The translations under genes and the position numbers were made by a program. Source: Aquincola tertiaricarbonis (GTDB lineage: Bacteria > Pseudomonadota > Gammaproteobacteria > Burkholderiales > Burkholderiaceae_C). From it: DNA of 64,000 nucleotides. Location of the stretch: positions 496,001-560,000 of the forward strand of contig NZ_CP097635.1 of NCBI RefSeq assembly GCF_023573145.1, in the 5' to 3' direction. Positions 44,607-52,301 of the stretch are shown one piece after another; the first letter of the stretch is position 1; each line of letters starts with the position of its first letter. Below the pieces are notes generated by a model, which was not told the origin of the DNA, did no database searches, and saw nothing but the letters and a program-made list of their open reading frames with translations.

Positions 44607-44637
44607 ACCCTGGATCGGCAACGCTGTTTTCCTTAGA

Positions 44638-44657
44638 ATTCCTATGCACACAGGAAT
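44638..44657. promoter_or_regulatory. HipB-type operator O3 (ATTCCT-N8-AGGAAT)
   Basis: Extended 6-bp half-sites around an 8-bp spacer, ending 4 bp before the hipB start at 44662. An in-frame ATG at 44644 lies inside the spacer, which supports 44662 as the true start. Confidence 0.72.
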
Positions 44658-44661
44658 CTGC

Positions 44662-44994
44662 ATGAACGTTCCGCTCATCTCCGTCCTCCAGGCCGGCATT
44701 GCCATCCGTACGCTGAGGAAGCGGGCGGGCATCCGCATCGACGACTTTGCGTTGACCGCGGGGGTAAGCAAGCAGTTCCTCACTGACCTGGAAAACGGCA
44801 AGGCCACCGTGCAGATGGGCAAGGTGCTGGACTTGCTGCAACGCCTGGGTGTCAAGGTCACGATGGAAATGGCCCCTGAAGACACCCTCGACTACCAAAA
44901 GCGGTTGATGGCCGCCGAGCAGCGCAAGACCGCTCGCGATGCACAAGGCTCGTCGAGCAAGAGCGACCCCTCTTCAGCCGACGCAGATGACTGA
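44662..44994 (+). CDS. hipB: HipB-like antitoxin/repressor
   Basis: A 110-residue protein; start ATG 44662 (MNVPLISVLQAGIAIRTLRK). The Xre-type helix-turn-helix is at about residues 12-65 (RIDDFALTAGVSKQFLTDLE then NGKATVQMGKVLDLLQRLG). A hydrophilic Ser/Asp-rich C-terminal tail (SSSKSDPSSADADD) follows. HipB binds HipA and represses the operon at TATCC-like operators; three matching inverted repeats lie upstream. Its stop overlaps the hipA start by 8 bp. Confidence 0.92.
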   Translation: MNVPLISVLQAGIAIRTLRKRAGIRIDDFALTAGVSKQFLTDLENGKATVQMGKVLDLLQRLGVKVTMEMAPEDTLDYQKRLMAAEQRKTARDAQGSSSKSDPSSADADD

Positions 44995-46453
44995 GCCGAC
45001 CAGCGCGCTGCCGAAAGAAGGCCGCAGACTCAACATCTTCGTCAACCAAAGGAAGGTAGGAACGCTGCACGAGCACAACGACCTCTGGACGCTGGAGTAC
45101 CTGCCAGATTGGGCCAACAGCGACAACGGCTTTGACCTGTCGCCGGCGCTTCCTCGCAGTCAACTGCTTCATCAGGACGGTGCGACAACGCGACCGGTGC
45201 AGTGGTACTTCGACAATCTCCTGCCAGAGGAAAAGCTGCGAGAACTCATCGCCGCCGACGCCCAATTGCGCAGCGGTGATGACGCGTTCGCCCTGCTCGA
45301 ATACCTGGGCGCCGAATCCGCAGGGTCATTGACGCTGCTGCCTGTTGGCCAGGCCCTGCCGGATGACGCGGACCTGCAACGCCTTGCCTGCCGCGACCTG
45401 AGTCAGCGCATACAAGCGCTGCCTCGTACGGCCTTGACACGACAGGCCCCCAAACGAATGTCTCTGGCCGGTGCACAGCACAAGATGCTGGCGGTCCTCA
45501 AAGGGCAGGACGTCTACGAGCCCGTTGGTTCCACGCCGTCGACTCACATCCTCAAGCCGGACCACCCCGAGCAGCAGACCTTCCCCGCCTCGGCCTACCT
45601 GGAATGGCTCACGATGACGCTGGCGGCCGAGGCCCAGTTGAAGGTGCCAGCGGTGAGCTTGCTCCGGGTACCGCAGCCCGTCTATGCCATCGAGCGGTTT
45701 GACCGGCGCGTAGAGGCCGCCACCTTGTCCCCTGACACTGCCGTAACGCCACCGGTTGTCGAGCGCCTGCACGTCATCGATGCTTGCCAGCTCCTCAACA
45801 AGTCCCGCATCTTCAAGTACGGGGTAGGCCCAGAGGTTCTGCATGACATCAGCCAGGCTTGCACCAACCAGTTGACAACGCCCATCACGCTGTTCAGGTG
45901 GCTGGTGTTCAACCTGCTCGTGGGCAATGACGACTGCCATTTGAAGAACCTGTCGTTCCTGGTGTCACCGGGGCGCATCGACCCCGCGCCGCATTACGAC
46001 ATGTTGGCCACCGGCGTCTACCACACGCAAGCCATTGCAGAAGAAGCGGGCCACTGGCCCGCCGTGCGACTGGCGATTCGGCTTTCGGAGGAGGTCACTC
46101 GCTTTGACCAAGTGAGTCATGAAGCCGTGCTGGCCGCGGCGGTCGCCATGGGCGTGCACCGGTCAGTCGCGCAGCGGAACGCAAGAGATGTGGTCATGCG
46201 CACGGTGGGTGCCTTTGATGCCATTTATGCCCGGCACTACCCGAACGAAGCCAGGCTGCTGGAGCAACTGGAGGCGCCGACCACCCCACCAAGTGGCCCT
46301 GCGCCCAAGCGAAGGGAACCCCTGGCCAGTGACGTGAGTGAACAGCAGCCCGGCGCTCAGCCCTCCGCCGAAGAAGCCGCCCAGCAACTCACACTCTTGC
46401 GTGTGCTGCGGCACATCGTGCTGCCTGAAATGGCTCACCGCATCCTGGGTTAG
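44987..46453 (+). CDS. hipA: HipA-type Ser/Thr kinase toxin
   Basis: A 488-residue HipA kinase; the start at ATG 44987 lies inside the end of hipB. Elements in order: N-terminal HipA_N part (NIFVNQRKVGTLHEHNDLWT, WYFDNLLPEEKLRELIA), the ATP-binding segment RMSLAGAQHKMLAVLKGQ, the STHILKPDHP lysine, the catalytic loop LVGNDDCHLKNLSFLV and the metal site PAPHYDMLAT. Family members phosphorylate aminoacyl-tRNA synthetases and cause persistence or growth arrest. The C-terminal about 70 residues after the kinase core (PTTPPSGPAPKRREPLASDV onward) are an extra, partly disordered extension. Confidence 0.93.
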   Translation: MTEPTSALPKEGRRLNIFVNQRKVGTLHEHNDLWTLEYLPDWANSDNGFDLSPALPRSQLLHQDGATTRPVQWYFDNLLPEEKLRELIAADAQLRSGDDAFALLEYLGAESAGSLTLLPVGQALPDDADLQRLACRDLSQRIQALPRTALTRQAPKRMSLAGAQHKMLAVLKGQDVYEPVGSTPSTHILKPDHPEQQTFPASAYLEWLTMTLAAEAQLKVPAVSLLRVPQPVYAIERFDRRVEAATLSPDTAVTPPVVERLHVIDACQLLNKSRIFKYGVGPEVLHDISQACTNQLTTPITLFRWLVFNLLVGNDDCHLKNLSFLVSPGRIDPAPHYDMLATGVYHTQAIAEEAGHWPAVRLAIRLSEEVTRFDQVSHEAVLAAAVAMGVHRSVAQRNARDVVMRTVGAFDAIYARHYPNEARLLEQLEAPTTPPSGPAPKRREPLASDVSEQQPGAQPSAEEAAQQLTLLRVLRHIVLPEMAHRILG

Positions 46454-46490
46454 CGACCGGCCACACCAGCGTGCGCTCAGCCGGCCCGGC

Positions 46491-47114
46491 TCAATCCCCC
46501 AACTCCGGCAGCGTCGCCCGAAACGCTTCCCGCGCCGCGACTTCCGCCTCCCACCCCGCCAACCGCGGCGCCAGCGCCCGCCAGCCCAGGTCGCCGAAGC
46601 GAAAGTCCAGATAACCCAGCGCACAAGCCACGGTGATCTGCCCGATGCCCCAAGGCGCCACGGCCAGCGCGCTGCTCTCGTGCTCCAGCAGCGCCAATGT
46701 CGCCCGCGTCTTCTGCTCAAACGCCTCCAGCAACGCCGCCAGCGGCAGCTCACGCTCGCGCTCGTTGCGCCACAGGATCAGCGCGTCCAGCAGGCCGTCG
46801 CCCAGGGCTTGCCAGCGCAGCGCCTGCCAGCGTTCATCGCCCGCGGACGGAAACAGCCGGCCGCCGCCGGCCAGGGCGTCGAGGTATTCGCAGATCACCG
46901 GCGAATCGAACAGCGTGCGGCCGTCGGGCAGCACCAGGGTCGGGATCTTGCTCAGCGGGTTGTCGGCCATGATGGCCGGGTTGGGCTTGAGCATCGCGGC
47001 CACCGAGCGCACGCGCTCGATCTGCGGCAGCAGGCCCAGCTCATGGGCGCACACCATCACCTTGCGCACATAAGGCGACTTGGGGGACCAATGCAGCTTC
47101 ATCTTGGAGGTCAT
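46491..47114 (-). CDS. Glutathione S-transferase family protein
   Basis: A 207-residue GST. The thioredoxin-like N-terminal domain is MKLHWSPKSPYVRKVMVCAH, with the glutathione-binding elements NPLSKIPTLVLPDGRTLFDS and PVICEYLDALAG. An all-helical C-terminal domain follows. The start is ATG 47114, or 47102 two residues before the LHWSP strand; translation signals do not separate them. It lies 8 bp before the end of the CoA-transferase gene on the same strand and may be co-transcribed with it. Confidence 0.9.
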   Translation of the reverse strand: MTSKMKLHWSPKSPYVRKVMVCAHELGLLPQIERVRSVAAMLKPNPAIMADNPLSKIPTLVLPDGRTLFDSPVICEYLDALAGGGRLFPSAGDERWQALRWQALGDGLLDALILWRNERERELPLAALLEAFEQKTRATLALLEHESSALAVAPWGIGQITVACALGYLDFRFGDLGWRALAPRLAGWEAEVAAREAFRATLPELGD

Positions 47115-47122
47115 GGCCGCCA

Positions 47123-48376
47123 TCATCCGACAACGCCTTCGCGCCGCAGCGCGGCCACGGCCTCGGCGCCATAGCCCAGGCCGGCCAGGATGTCGTCGCT
47201 GTGCTGGCCCAGCAGCGGCGGCGCCGCCGGCACCTGCAGCTGCGCCTCGGCAAAGCGCATCGGGCTGCCCACCTGCGGCACGTCCACGCCCGTCGGGTGC
47301 GGCACATGGCGCAGCAGGCCGCGCGCCACCACCTGCGGGTCGCGGAATACCTCGGCCACCGAATTGATGGCGCCGCAGGGCACGCCGGCTGCGTCCAGCG
47401 CGGCGATCAGCGCCTCACGCTGCCAGCCGGCAAACGCTTGGCGCAGCATCGGCGCCAGCTCGCCGATGTGGCGCACGCGCTGGGCATTGGTGGCATAGCG
47501 TTCGTCGGCTGCCCAGGCGGGCTGGCCCAGCACTTCGCACAGCTTGCGGAACTGGCCGTCGTTGCCCACCACCAAAATCACATCGCCATCGGCGCAGGCG
47601 TACACGTCCTGCGGCTGGATGTTGGGGTGGGCATTGCCGTTGCGCCGCGGCACCTTGCCCGAGACCAGATAGTTCATCGCCTGGTTGGCCAGTGCCGCCA
47701 CCTGCACGTCCAGCATGCCGATGTCGATGGCGTCGCCCCGGCCGGTGCGGTCGCGCCGCGCCAGCGCAGCCAGCACCGCCACCGCCGCGTACATGCCGGT
47801 CATCAGGTCGACGATGGGCACGCCCACCTTCTGCGGGCCGCCGCCGGGCAGGCCGTCGCGTTCGCCGGTCACGCTCATCAGTCCGCCCATGGCCTGGATC
47901 AGAAAGTCATAGGCCGGCTGGTCGCGGCGCGGGCCGGTCTGGCCGAAGCCGGTGACCGAGCAATAGATCAGCCGCGGGTTGATCGCGCGCAGCGAAGCTT
48001 CGTCCAGCCCGTAGCGCGCCAGCGTGCCGGCCTTGTAGTTCTCCAGCACGATGTCGCATTCCATCGCCAGCTCGCGCACGATGCGCTGGCCCTCGGGCTT
48101 GTCCAGGCTCAGGGTGATGGAGCGCTTGCCGCGGTTGACGGCCAGGTAGTAGCCGGCTTCCTTCGTGTCGCGGCCCTCGGCGTCTTTCAAGAAGGGCGGG
48201 CCCCAGGCGCGGGTGTCGTCGCCGGCGCCGGGCCGTTCCACCTTGATGACCTCGGCGCCCAGGTCGGCCAGGATCTGTCCAGCCCAGGGCGCGGCCAGGA
48301 TGCGGCTGAGGTCCAGCACCTTCACGTGCGACAGCGGCCCGCTGCGGTCGGGCGTGGCTTGATCTTGACTAGACAA
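47123..48376 (-). CDS. CaiB/BaiF-family CoA-transferase (TTG start)
   Basis: A 417-residue class III CoA-transferase that moves CoA between carboxylic acids. Motifs: VKVLDLSRILAAPWAGQILA, GAEVIKVERPGAGDDTR, VNRGKRSITLSLDKPEGQRI, ENYKAGTLARYGLD, QPAYDFLIQAMGGLMSVTGE and VPIVDLMTGMYAAVAVLAAL (catalytic Asp region). The most likely start is TTG 48376, preceded by an AAGGGG site; no ATG is near. The start codon coincides with a TTGTCTAGTCAA element. It follows an enoyl-CoA hydratase gene by 12 bp, suggesting a short acid-activation and hydration operon. Confidence 0.9.
   Translation of the reverse strand: MSSQDQATPDRSGPLSHVKVLDLSRILAAPWAGQILADLGAEVIKVERPGAGDDTRAWGPPFLKDAEGRDTKEAGYYLAVNRGKRSITLSLDKPEGQRIVRELAMECDIVLENYKAGTLARYGLDEASLRAINPRLIYCSVTGFGQTGPRRDQPAYDFLIQAMGGLMSVTGERDGLPGGGPQKVGVPIVDLMTGMYAAVAVLAALARRDRTGRGDAIDIGMLDVQVAALANQAMNYLVSGKVPRRNGNAHPNIQPQDVYACADGDVILVVGNDGQFRKLCEVLGQPAWAADERYATNAQRVRHIGELAPMLRQAFAGWQREALIAALDAAGVPCGAINSVAEVFRDPQVVARGLLRHVPHPTGVDVPQVGSPMRFAEAQLQVPAAPPLLGQHSDDILAGLGYGAEAVAALRREGVVG
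48365..48376. promoter_or_regulatory. TTGACTAGACAA element at the CoA-transferase start
   Basis: Identical, with flanking C and G, to the element at the porin start (35009). Its minus-strand reading places TTG, the CoA-transferase start codon, at the first three bases. Confidence 0.4.
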
Positions 48377-48388
48377 GTGCCTACCCCT

Positions 48389-49165
48389 TCAGCGGCCGGT
48401 GAACACCGGGGCGCGCTTTTCGCGGAAGGCGGCCTGGGCTTCACGGGCGTCGTCAGTCTTGCCGATGGCGGCGGTCATGTCCTGCTCGTAGCGGTAACCG
48501 TCGCGCAGGCTCATGTCCTCGATCACGTTCAGCGTGTGCTTGCCCAGGCGGGTGCTCACCGGGCTCTTGCTGGCGATGGTGGCGGCGATCTCCATCGCCG
48601 CGGCCATCAGCTCGGCCGGCGGCACGCAGGCTTCCACCACGCCCAGGCGGTACAGCTCGGGCCCCGTCACGCGCACGCCGGTGAGCGCCATGCGCCGCAG
48701 GCGCGAATGGCTGAAGAGGCGCATCGCATGGCGGGCGCCGCCCAGCAGGCCCACGTCCACCTCGGGCAGGCCCAGGCTGGCCGTCTCGCTGCACAGCAGG
48801 ATGTCGCTGGAAGCGGCCATCGCCAGGCCCGAGCCCAGCGCCGCGCCGTTGAGGGCGCACACCACCGGCTTGGCGCATTCGCGGATGGCGTGAAAGCACT
48901 CGCGCGTGCGGCGCGAATGGGCCGGCAGGTCGCCGGGGCCCTTGATGTTCTCGGCGCGGCCCTTCAGGTCGGCACCGGCGCAAAACACCTTGCCGGCGCC
49001 GGTGAGCACCACGGCGCGCACCTCGTCCAGCTCGCTGATGCGGTCCAGCGCCAGCGTCAGTTCGTCGTTGAGGGTACGCGTCAGCGCATTGACGGGCGGC
49101 GCATCCAGGGTCAGGGTGGCCACGTGCGCCTCGATGTGCACACGCAGCTGGGTCAGGTCGTTCAT
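48389..49165 (-). CDS. Enoyl-CoA hydratase/isomerase family protein
   Basis: A 258-residue crotonase-fold enzyme; start ATG 49165 (MNDLTQLRVHIEAHVATLTL). The CoA/oxyanion-hole motifs are FCAGADLKG and ALNGAALGSGLAMAASSDIL, and LGLPEVDVGLLGGARHAM forms the active-site region. It retains an acidic residue in PEVDVG but the usual second catalytic Glu is not obvious, so hydratase, isomerase or hydrolase activity is open. It is first in a short operon with CoA-transferase and possibly GST. Confidence 0.9.
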   Translation of the reverse strand: MNDLTQLRVHIEAHVATLTLDAPPVNALTRTLNDELTLALDRISELDEVRAVVLTGAGKVFCAGADLKGRAENIKGPGDLPAHSRRTRECFHAIRECAKPVVCALNGAALGSGLAMAASSDILLCSETASLGLPEVDVGLLGGARHAMRLFSHSRLRRMALTGVRVTGPELYRLGVVEACVPPAELMAAAMEIAATIASKSPVSTRLGKHTLNVIEDMSLRDGYRYEQDMTAAIGKTDDAREAQAAFREKRAPVFTGR

Positions 49166-49299
49166 GGGCAAGCGGTCTCCGCGGCTGTGGCCAGCCATGC
49201 GGGCAGCTTAGAAGCGCAGCCCGCCGCGGCCCATCCCCGCCGCGGCAGAGCTGTTATGCGGTTTGAGGCTACGCTGAGCCACTGAGTTGCTCGCCGGGT

Positions 49300-49576
49300 A
49301 CGTACTTCTGCCGCCAGTGCGCCCGCATGGACGAGCCCAAGGCGGTGACAGCGGCTGCGCACAACCTGGCGCGGTTGCCCTAGACCATGCTGACCCAGGG
49401 CGAGGAATACGCCGATCAAGGCTAGGCCTACTACGCAGAACGCCATCGGCAGCGAGCGCTGAACACCTCAATAAGCGCGCGGCATTTGGGCATGAAGCCG
49501 GTGCCCACCGAGCGTGCGGCGCAGACGGGTCGAATAACCCCTTACGCGTCAGGCACTTATGGGGAGTTTCTAGAGA
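49300..49576 (+). pseudogene. IS110/IS1111-type transposase remnant (C-terminal end) with right IS end
   Basis: Read in one frame from 49324, the DNA gives RMDEPKAVTAAAHNLARLP, stop, TMLTQGEEYADQG, stop, AYYAERHRQRALN and LGMKPVPTE. This is the conserved C-terminal end of IS110-family transposases of the IS1111 group, with two in-frame stops. The segment GGGGAGTTTCTAGAGA (49561-49576) resembles the right end of the element at 51163-52294. It abuts the 3' end of the reverse transcriptase cassette. The rest of the element is gone. Confidence 0.7.
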
Positions 49577-49588
49577 GGCGTCACTGTG

Positions 49589-51073
49589 CTATGCGCGCTT
49601 TACGCTCTCAGCGATGATGAGATTTAGCGGCGAGCCCTTCGAGAAGTAGTCCAGTGCGTAGTTGCGCTCAGCCTTTTTTAGCGTTCGTGTGCCGGACGCC
49701 GACGCCCACGATAGCCAGTCTGATTGACCCGTCTTCAGGTACTCGCCTCGGATCTCCTTGAGTCCGAAACCTTGCTCAGGAATCTCGAGTACTTTGGCGC
49801 GAGCGATTCGGAAGTCTTGCGTTAGTTCGTAGAGCCTCAAGAGCACATCACCATAACAGCCGGCTCCCATCAGGTGGTCCTCAACAAGGCATGCAACCCA
49901 AAAGAGTTGATACTCGACGAAGTACGACTCAGTCTTGAGATACTCGAGCAAGACTGCTGAAAGCGCCGGCTTATCTGTGACCGTGGAGCACAGCGCATAC
50001 ATGTGCTTGATCAGGTTTGGGAAGCGCTGGAGCAGAGTGGGAAGGTGGTCAAGGATGTCGTCGCTGTGTGAGCGCAAGAACCCAAGAATGAGGTCGGCGT
50101 CAGCCTCTTCCAGAGCGTCGTCTCGCAGAAGACCAAGTAGTGAGGTAACTTGTTCGGCAGATAGGCCAGAAACGATTTCTTCCTCGGTCTCGACAAAATC
50201 CACCCCGGACGCTCCTTCGACTTGCTCGACGCCCTCAACGATTTCGATCAGTGACTCGTGAATCTTGGAGAGGGCTTCTTCTACGTTGCCAACAGACTTG
50301 TCGAAGTGGGTCTTGCTGGGGTTTACGTTTAGGCCGTACTGGCCAAGCAAGTGCTGGATGCGGAAGAAGTCCTGTCGGAGAACAGACTGATCATTGTCGA
50401 AAAGGTTGAAGTCATCCATGAATCGTGTGATCACAGCGGACTTTAAGGTACCCGACAAATCTATAAGTTTGAGAAACTCGTTCCCGATCATCTTCGCGGG
50501 ATAGATTCCGTGTGGCAGGAAGTCAACGCTGCGTCCTGCATTGATCTCGCGAAAAAACTTACCGACCGCATTGGCGTCTGACTCCGATACGCCAGGACTT
50601 GCGGCAAACCAGTGAGCAATGTCGTGGTGATATAGCGTATTGAAGTAAGACGCGATATCAAACTGTAGGCGATGGCCGAAAGCTGCGGCGTGTTCAGCCA
50701 AGCTGGCCTTGTACGCCGTGTACGCGGCGTGCACGGGAATGTGAGCGCCATCTTTGAAGCGGTAGCCGAAGCTTTGCCGCGTCGGGCCAACCTGGGGCCG
50801 GAAGATTGCCCGATTCCTGTACACCGTGTCGTAGAGAAAGTACTCGGCGACCGGATCAAGCTTGACTGTACGGCGAAGATGCCCTCGCGGCTTCGTCGCG
50901 TGAACTCTTTGCTGCGGCAGAAAGTTGTCGCCGGGATGATCGTCTGAGAGCACGCGCGTCCCGATGTATTCGGCAAGCTCAGTCTCGTAATGCTCCAGTA
51001 CGAGGAGATTCGTCTTCATCGGAAACAGTGTTCCGGGAAAGTCGGCTTTGATGAAGTCTGCTGTTCCTGGCAT
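49589..51073 (-). CDS. Reverse transcriptase, DRT/UG-type antiphage candidate
   Basis: A 494-residue RNA-directed DNA polymerase with lower GC than the chromosome. Palm motifs: GPTRQSFGYRFKDGA (about 96-110), motif A QFDIASYFNTLYHHD (D139), motif B-like FLPHGIYPAKMIGNEFLKL (about 185-203), the catalytic box ITRFMDDFNLF (D220, D221) and NPSKTHF (about 251-257). About 230 further residues form a helical C-terminal domain with no recognisable nuclease, maturase or nitrilase. The stand-alone gene and extra C-terminal domain suit the unknown-group/DRT defence enzymes; a DRT5-like class is a guess. It sits between integron attC remnants. Start ATG 51073 has no strong ribosome-binding site. Confidence 0.85.
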   Translation of the reverse strand: MPGTADFIKADFPGTLFPMKTNLLVLEHYETELAEYIGTRVLSDDHPGDNFLPQQRVHATKPRGHLRRTVKLDPVAEYFLYDTVYRNRAIFRPQVGPTRQSFGYRFKDGAHIPVHAAYTAYKASLAEHAAAFGHRLQFDIASYFNTLYHHDIAHWFAASPGVSESDANAVGKFFREINAGRSVDFLPHGIYPAKMIGNEFLKLIDLSGTLKSAVITRFMDDFNLFDNDQSVLRQDFFRIQHLLGQYGLNVNPSKTHFDKSVGNVEEALSKIHESLIEIVEGVEQVEGASGVDFVETEEEIVSGLSAEQVTSLLGLLRDDALEEADADLILGFLRSHSDDILDHLPTLLQRFPNLIKHMYALCSTVTDKPALSAVLLEYLKTESYFVEYQLFWVACLVEDHLMGAGCYGDVLLRLYELTQDFRIARAKVLEIPEQGFGLKEIRGEYLKTGQSDWLSWASASGTRTLKKAERNYALDYFSKGSPLNLIIAESVKRA

Positions 51074-51101
51074 TGAAACCGCCGCGGTAGTTTTTGGTGA
51101 C

Positions 51102-51162
51102 GCCTAACTTTTAAGCTCAGGCGCCTTGCGCGGCTTTGCGCGCAAGGTCGCCTGCAACGAAT
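51102..51162 (-). other. Integron attC site, R' side with hairpin (split by an IS)
   Basis: On the minus strand the R' box GTTAGGC (51108-51102) precedes the reverse transcriptase gene. Next to it is a hairpin: CAGGCG / CGCCTG and CCTTGCGCG / CGCGCAAGG around a 6-nt loop, with one extrahelical base at 51149, then ATTCGTTG. The matching R'' box GCCTAAC is at 52295-52301 beyond an inserted IS. Joined, they give a standard attC of about 70 bp with complementary outer boxes and a stem carrying an extrahelical base. Confidence 0.75.
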
Positions 51163-52294
51163 AGAAGGGACTTCCCCACTCCAGCAACGGTATCGAGGTA
51201 CCAAGATTGACTTGTGAAAGGCGATCTGATCGGAAAGAGAAAGTCATGACGGAGGTTACACGCAGCGCGGTGGCGCGAGAAGTGGTGCGGCTTGGGGTCG
51301 ATCTGTCCAAGCGGATGTTCCAGGTGCACACGGTCGACAGGTGGGGCCGGGTAGTGTTGGTCAAAGCGCTGTCGCCGGATCGGTTCTCCGCTTGGTGCGC
51401 CGAATTGCCCGCCGGCTGCCTTGTGGCGATGGAAGCCTGCGGTGGCGCGCACCACGTAGCGCGGCGCTTGTGCCTTCTGGGTCTGGATGCGAGGCTGATC
51501 GCCGGTCACTTCGTCACCCCCATACCACATGGCTGGCAGGGGCGGGAACAACGATGCCAACGACGCGGCCGCGATCTGCGAGGCCGCGTGCCGACCGCAC
51601 ATGCGCTTCGTGCCTGTGAAGAAGGCCGAGCAGCAGGGCCAGCTCAGCGTGCACCGCGTGCGTGAGGCCTACAAGGCCGAGCGCACCGCGCTGATCAACC
51701 GCATCCGCGGCGTGCTGGCCGAGTTCGGTTTGGTCTACCCGCAAAGCCCCGAGGCGATGACTACCTGCGAACGCTGTTGATCCAGGGCGCGAAGTCGGCG
51801 GTGATGACCGCCGCCAAACGATCCGACCGCATCAGCCCGTGGCTGGTGCAATTGAAAGAACGGGTCGGCTGGCAGAAGGCCGTGGTGGCGCTGGCCAACA
51901 AGCATGCGCGCATCCTGTCGGCCGTGCTGACCCGGGATGGCCGATTCAATCCGAACCATGTTCCCGAGGCACCGGCGCCGCACTGCGCATTGAGCCAGCG
52001 GCCGGCGCTCTGAACGATTCGTTCCCACCCGCAGACGCAAAGCGCAGATAGCACCACAGGTCAGACCGGCGGCAGCCAAACCCGGTAGCCCTCAAGGGCG
52101 CGATGCCCGACGAGCGAATGGGGCACTGCCGAGCGGTTCGTATCTGGGGCGTCGGCATTGACCGAAAACAAGCCCGCCTGTGGGTGTGCAGTCTGTTCCT
52201 TGTCGGCGATGTCACTGCGCGCCGCGACTGCTGGGCGGAACCGAATCCGGAATCAATTCAAACCGTTGACCGAGAGGGGAGTCCCTGTAGAAGG
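51163..52294 (+). mobile_element. Decayed IS110/IS1111-type element inserted in an attC site
   Basis: The left end GAAGGGACTTCCCC (51164-51177) and right end GGGGAGTCCC (52276-52285) form imperfect subterminal inverted repeats (GGGACTTCCCC against GGGACTCCCC). The flanks are the two halves of one attC site: hairpin plus R' on the left, R'' on the right. IS1111-group elements that target attC sites are known. The element is about 1.13 kb, shorter than intact relatives because the transposase middle is deleted. It is on the plus strand, opposite to the cassettes. Confidence 0.72.
51246..52013 (+). pseudogene. IS110-family transposase, frameshifted and internally deleted
   Basis: The DEDD-type N-terminus (VVRLGVDLSKRMFQVHTVDR, VAMEACGGAHHVARRL) runs in one frame to about 51530. 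The next part (GGNNDANDAAAICEAACRPH through LINRIRGVLAEFGLVYP) is in another frame. At about 51765 the central region is missing and the frame changes again to the C-terminal Transposase_20 part (YLRTLLIQGAKSAVMTAAKR, WQKAVVALANKHARILSAVL), ending at 52013. At least one frameshift and one deletion make it inactive. DNA from 52014 to 52294 is the non-coding right end. Confidence 0.85.
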
Positions 52295-52301
52295 GTTAGG
52301 C
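52295..52301 (-). other. attC R'' box (GCCTAAC) overlapping the stop of the small cassette gene
   Basis: On the minus strand GCCTAAC contains the TAA stop codon of the upstream gene, a placement common in integron gene cassettes. It is the exact complement of the R' box at 51102-51108. Confidence 0.7.

Noticed and set aside
49589..51073. Retron or group II intron reverse transcriptase
   Set aside because: No maturase/HNH domain or intron RNA ends, no recognisable msr-msd hairpin pair upstream (only 45 bp separate the start from the attC hairpin side), and the protein is longer than retron RTs with an extra C-terminal domain.
51118..51154. The strong hairpin near 51.13 kb as a transcription terminator or retron RNA
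   Set aside because: It lacks a T run and is flanked by GTTAGGC on the side next to the RT gene, with the matching GCCTAAC beyond the IS, which fits attC better.
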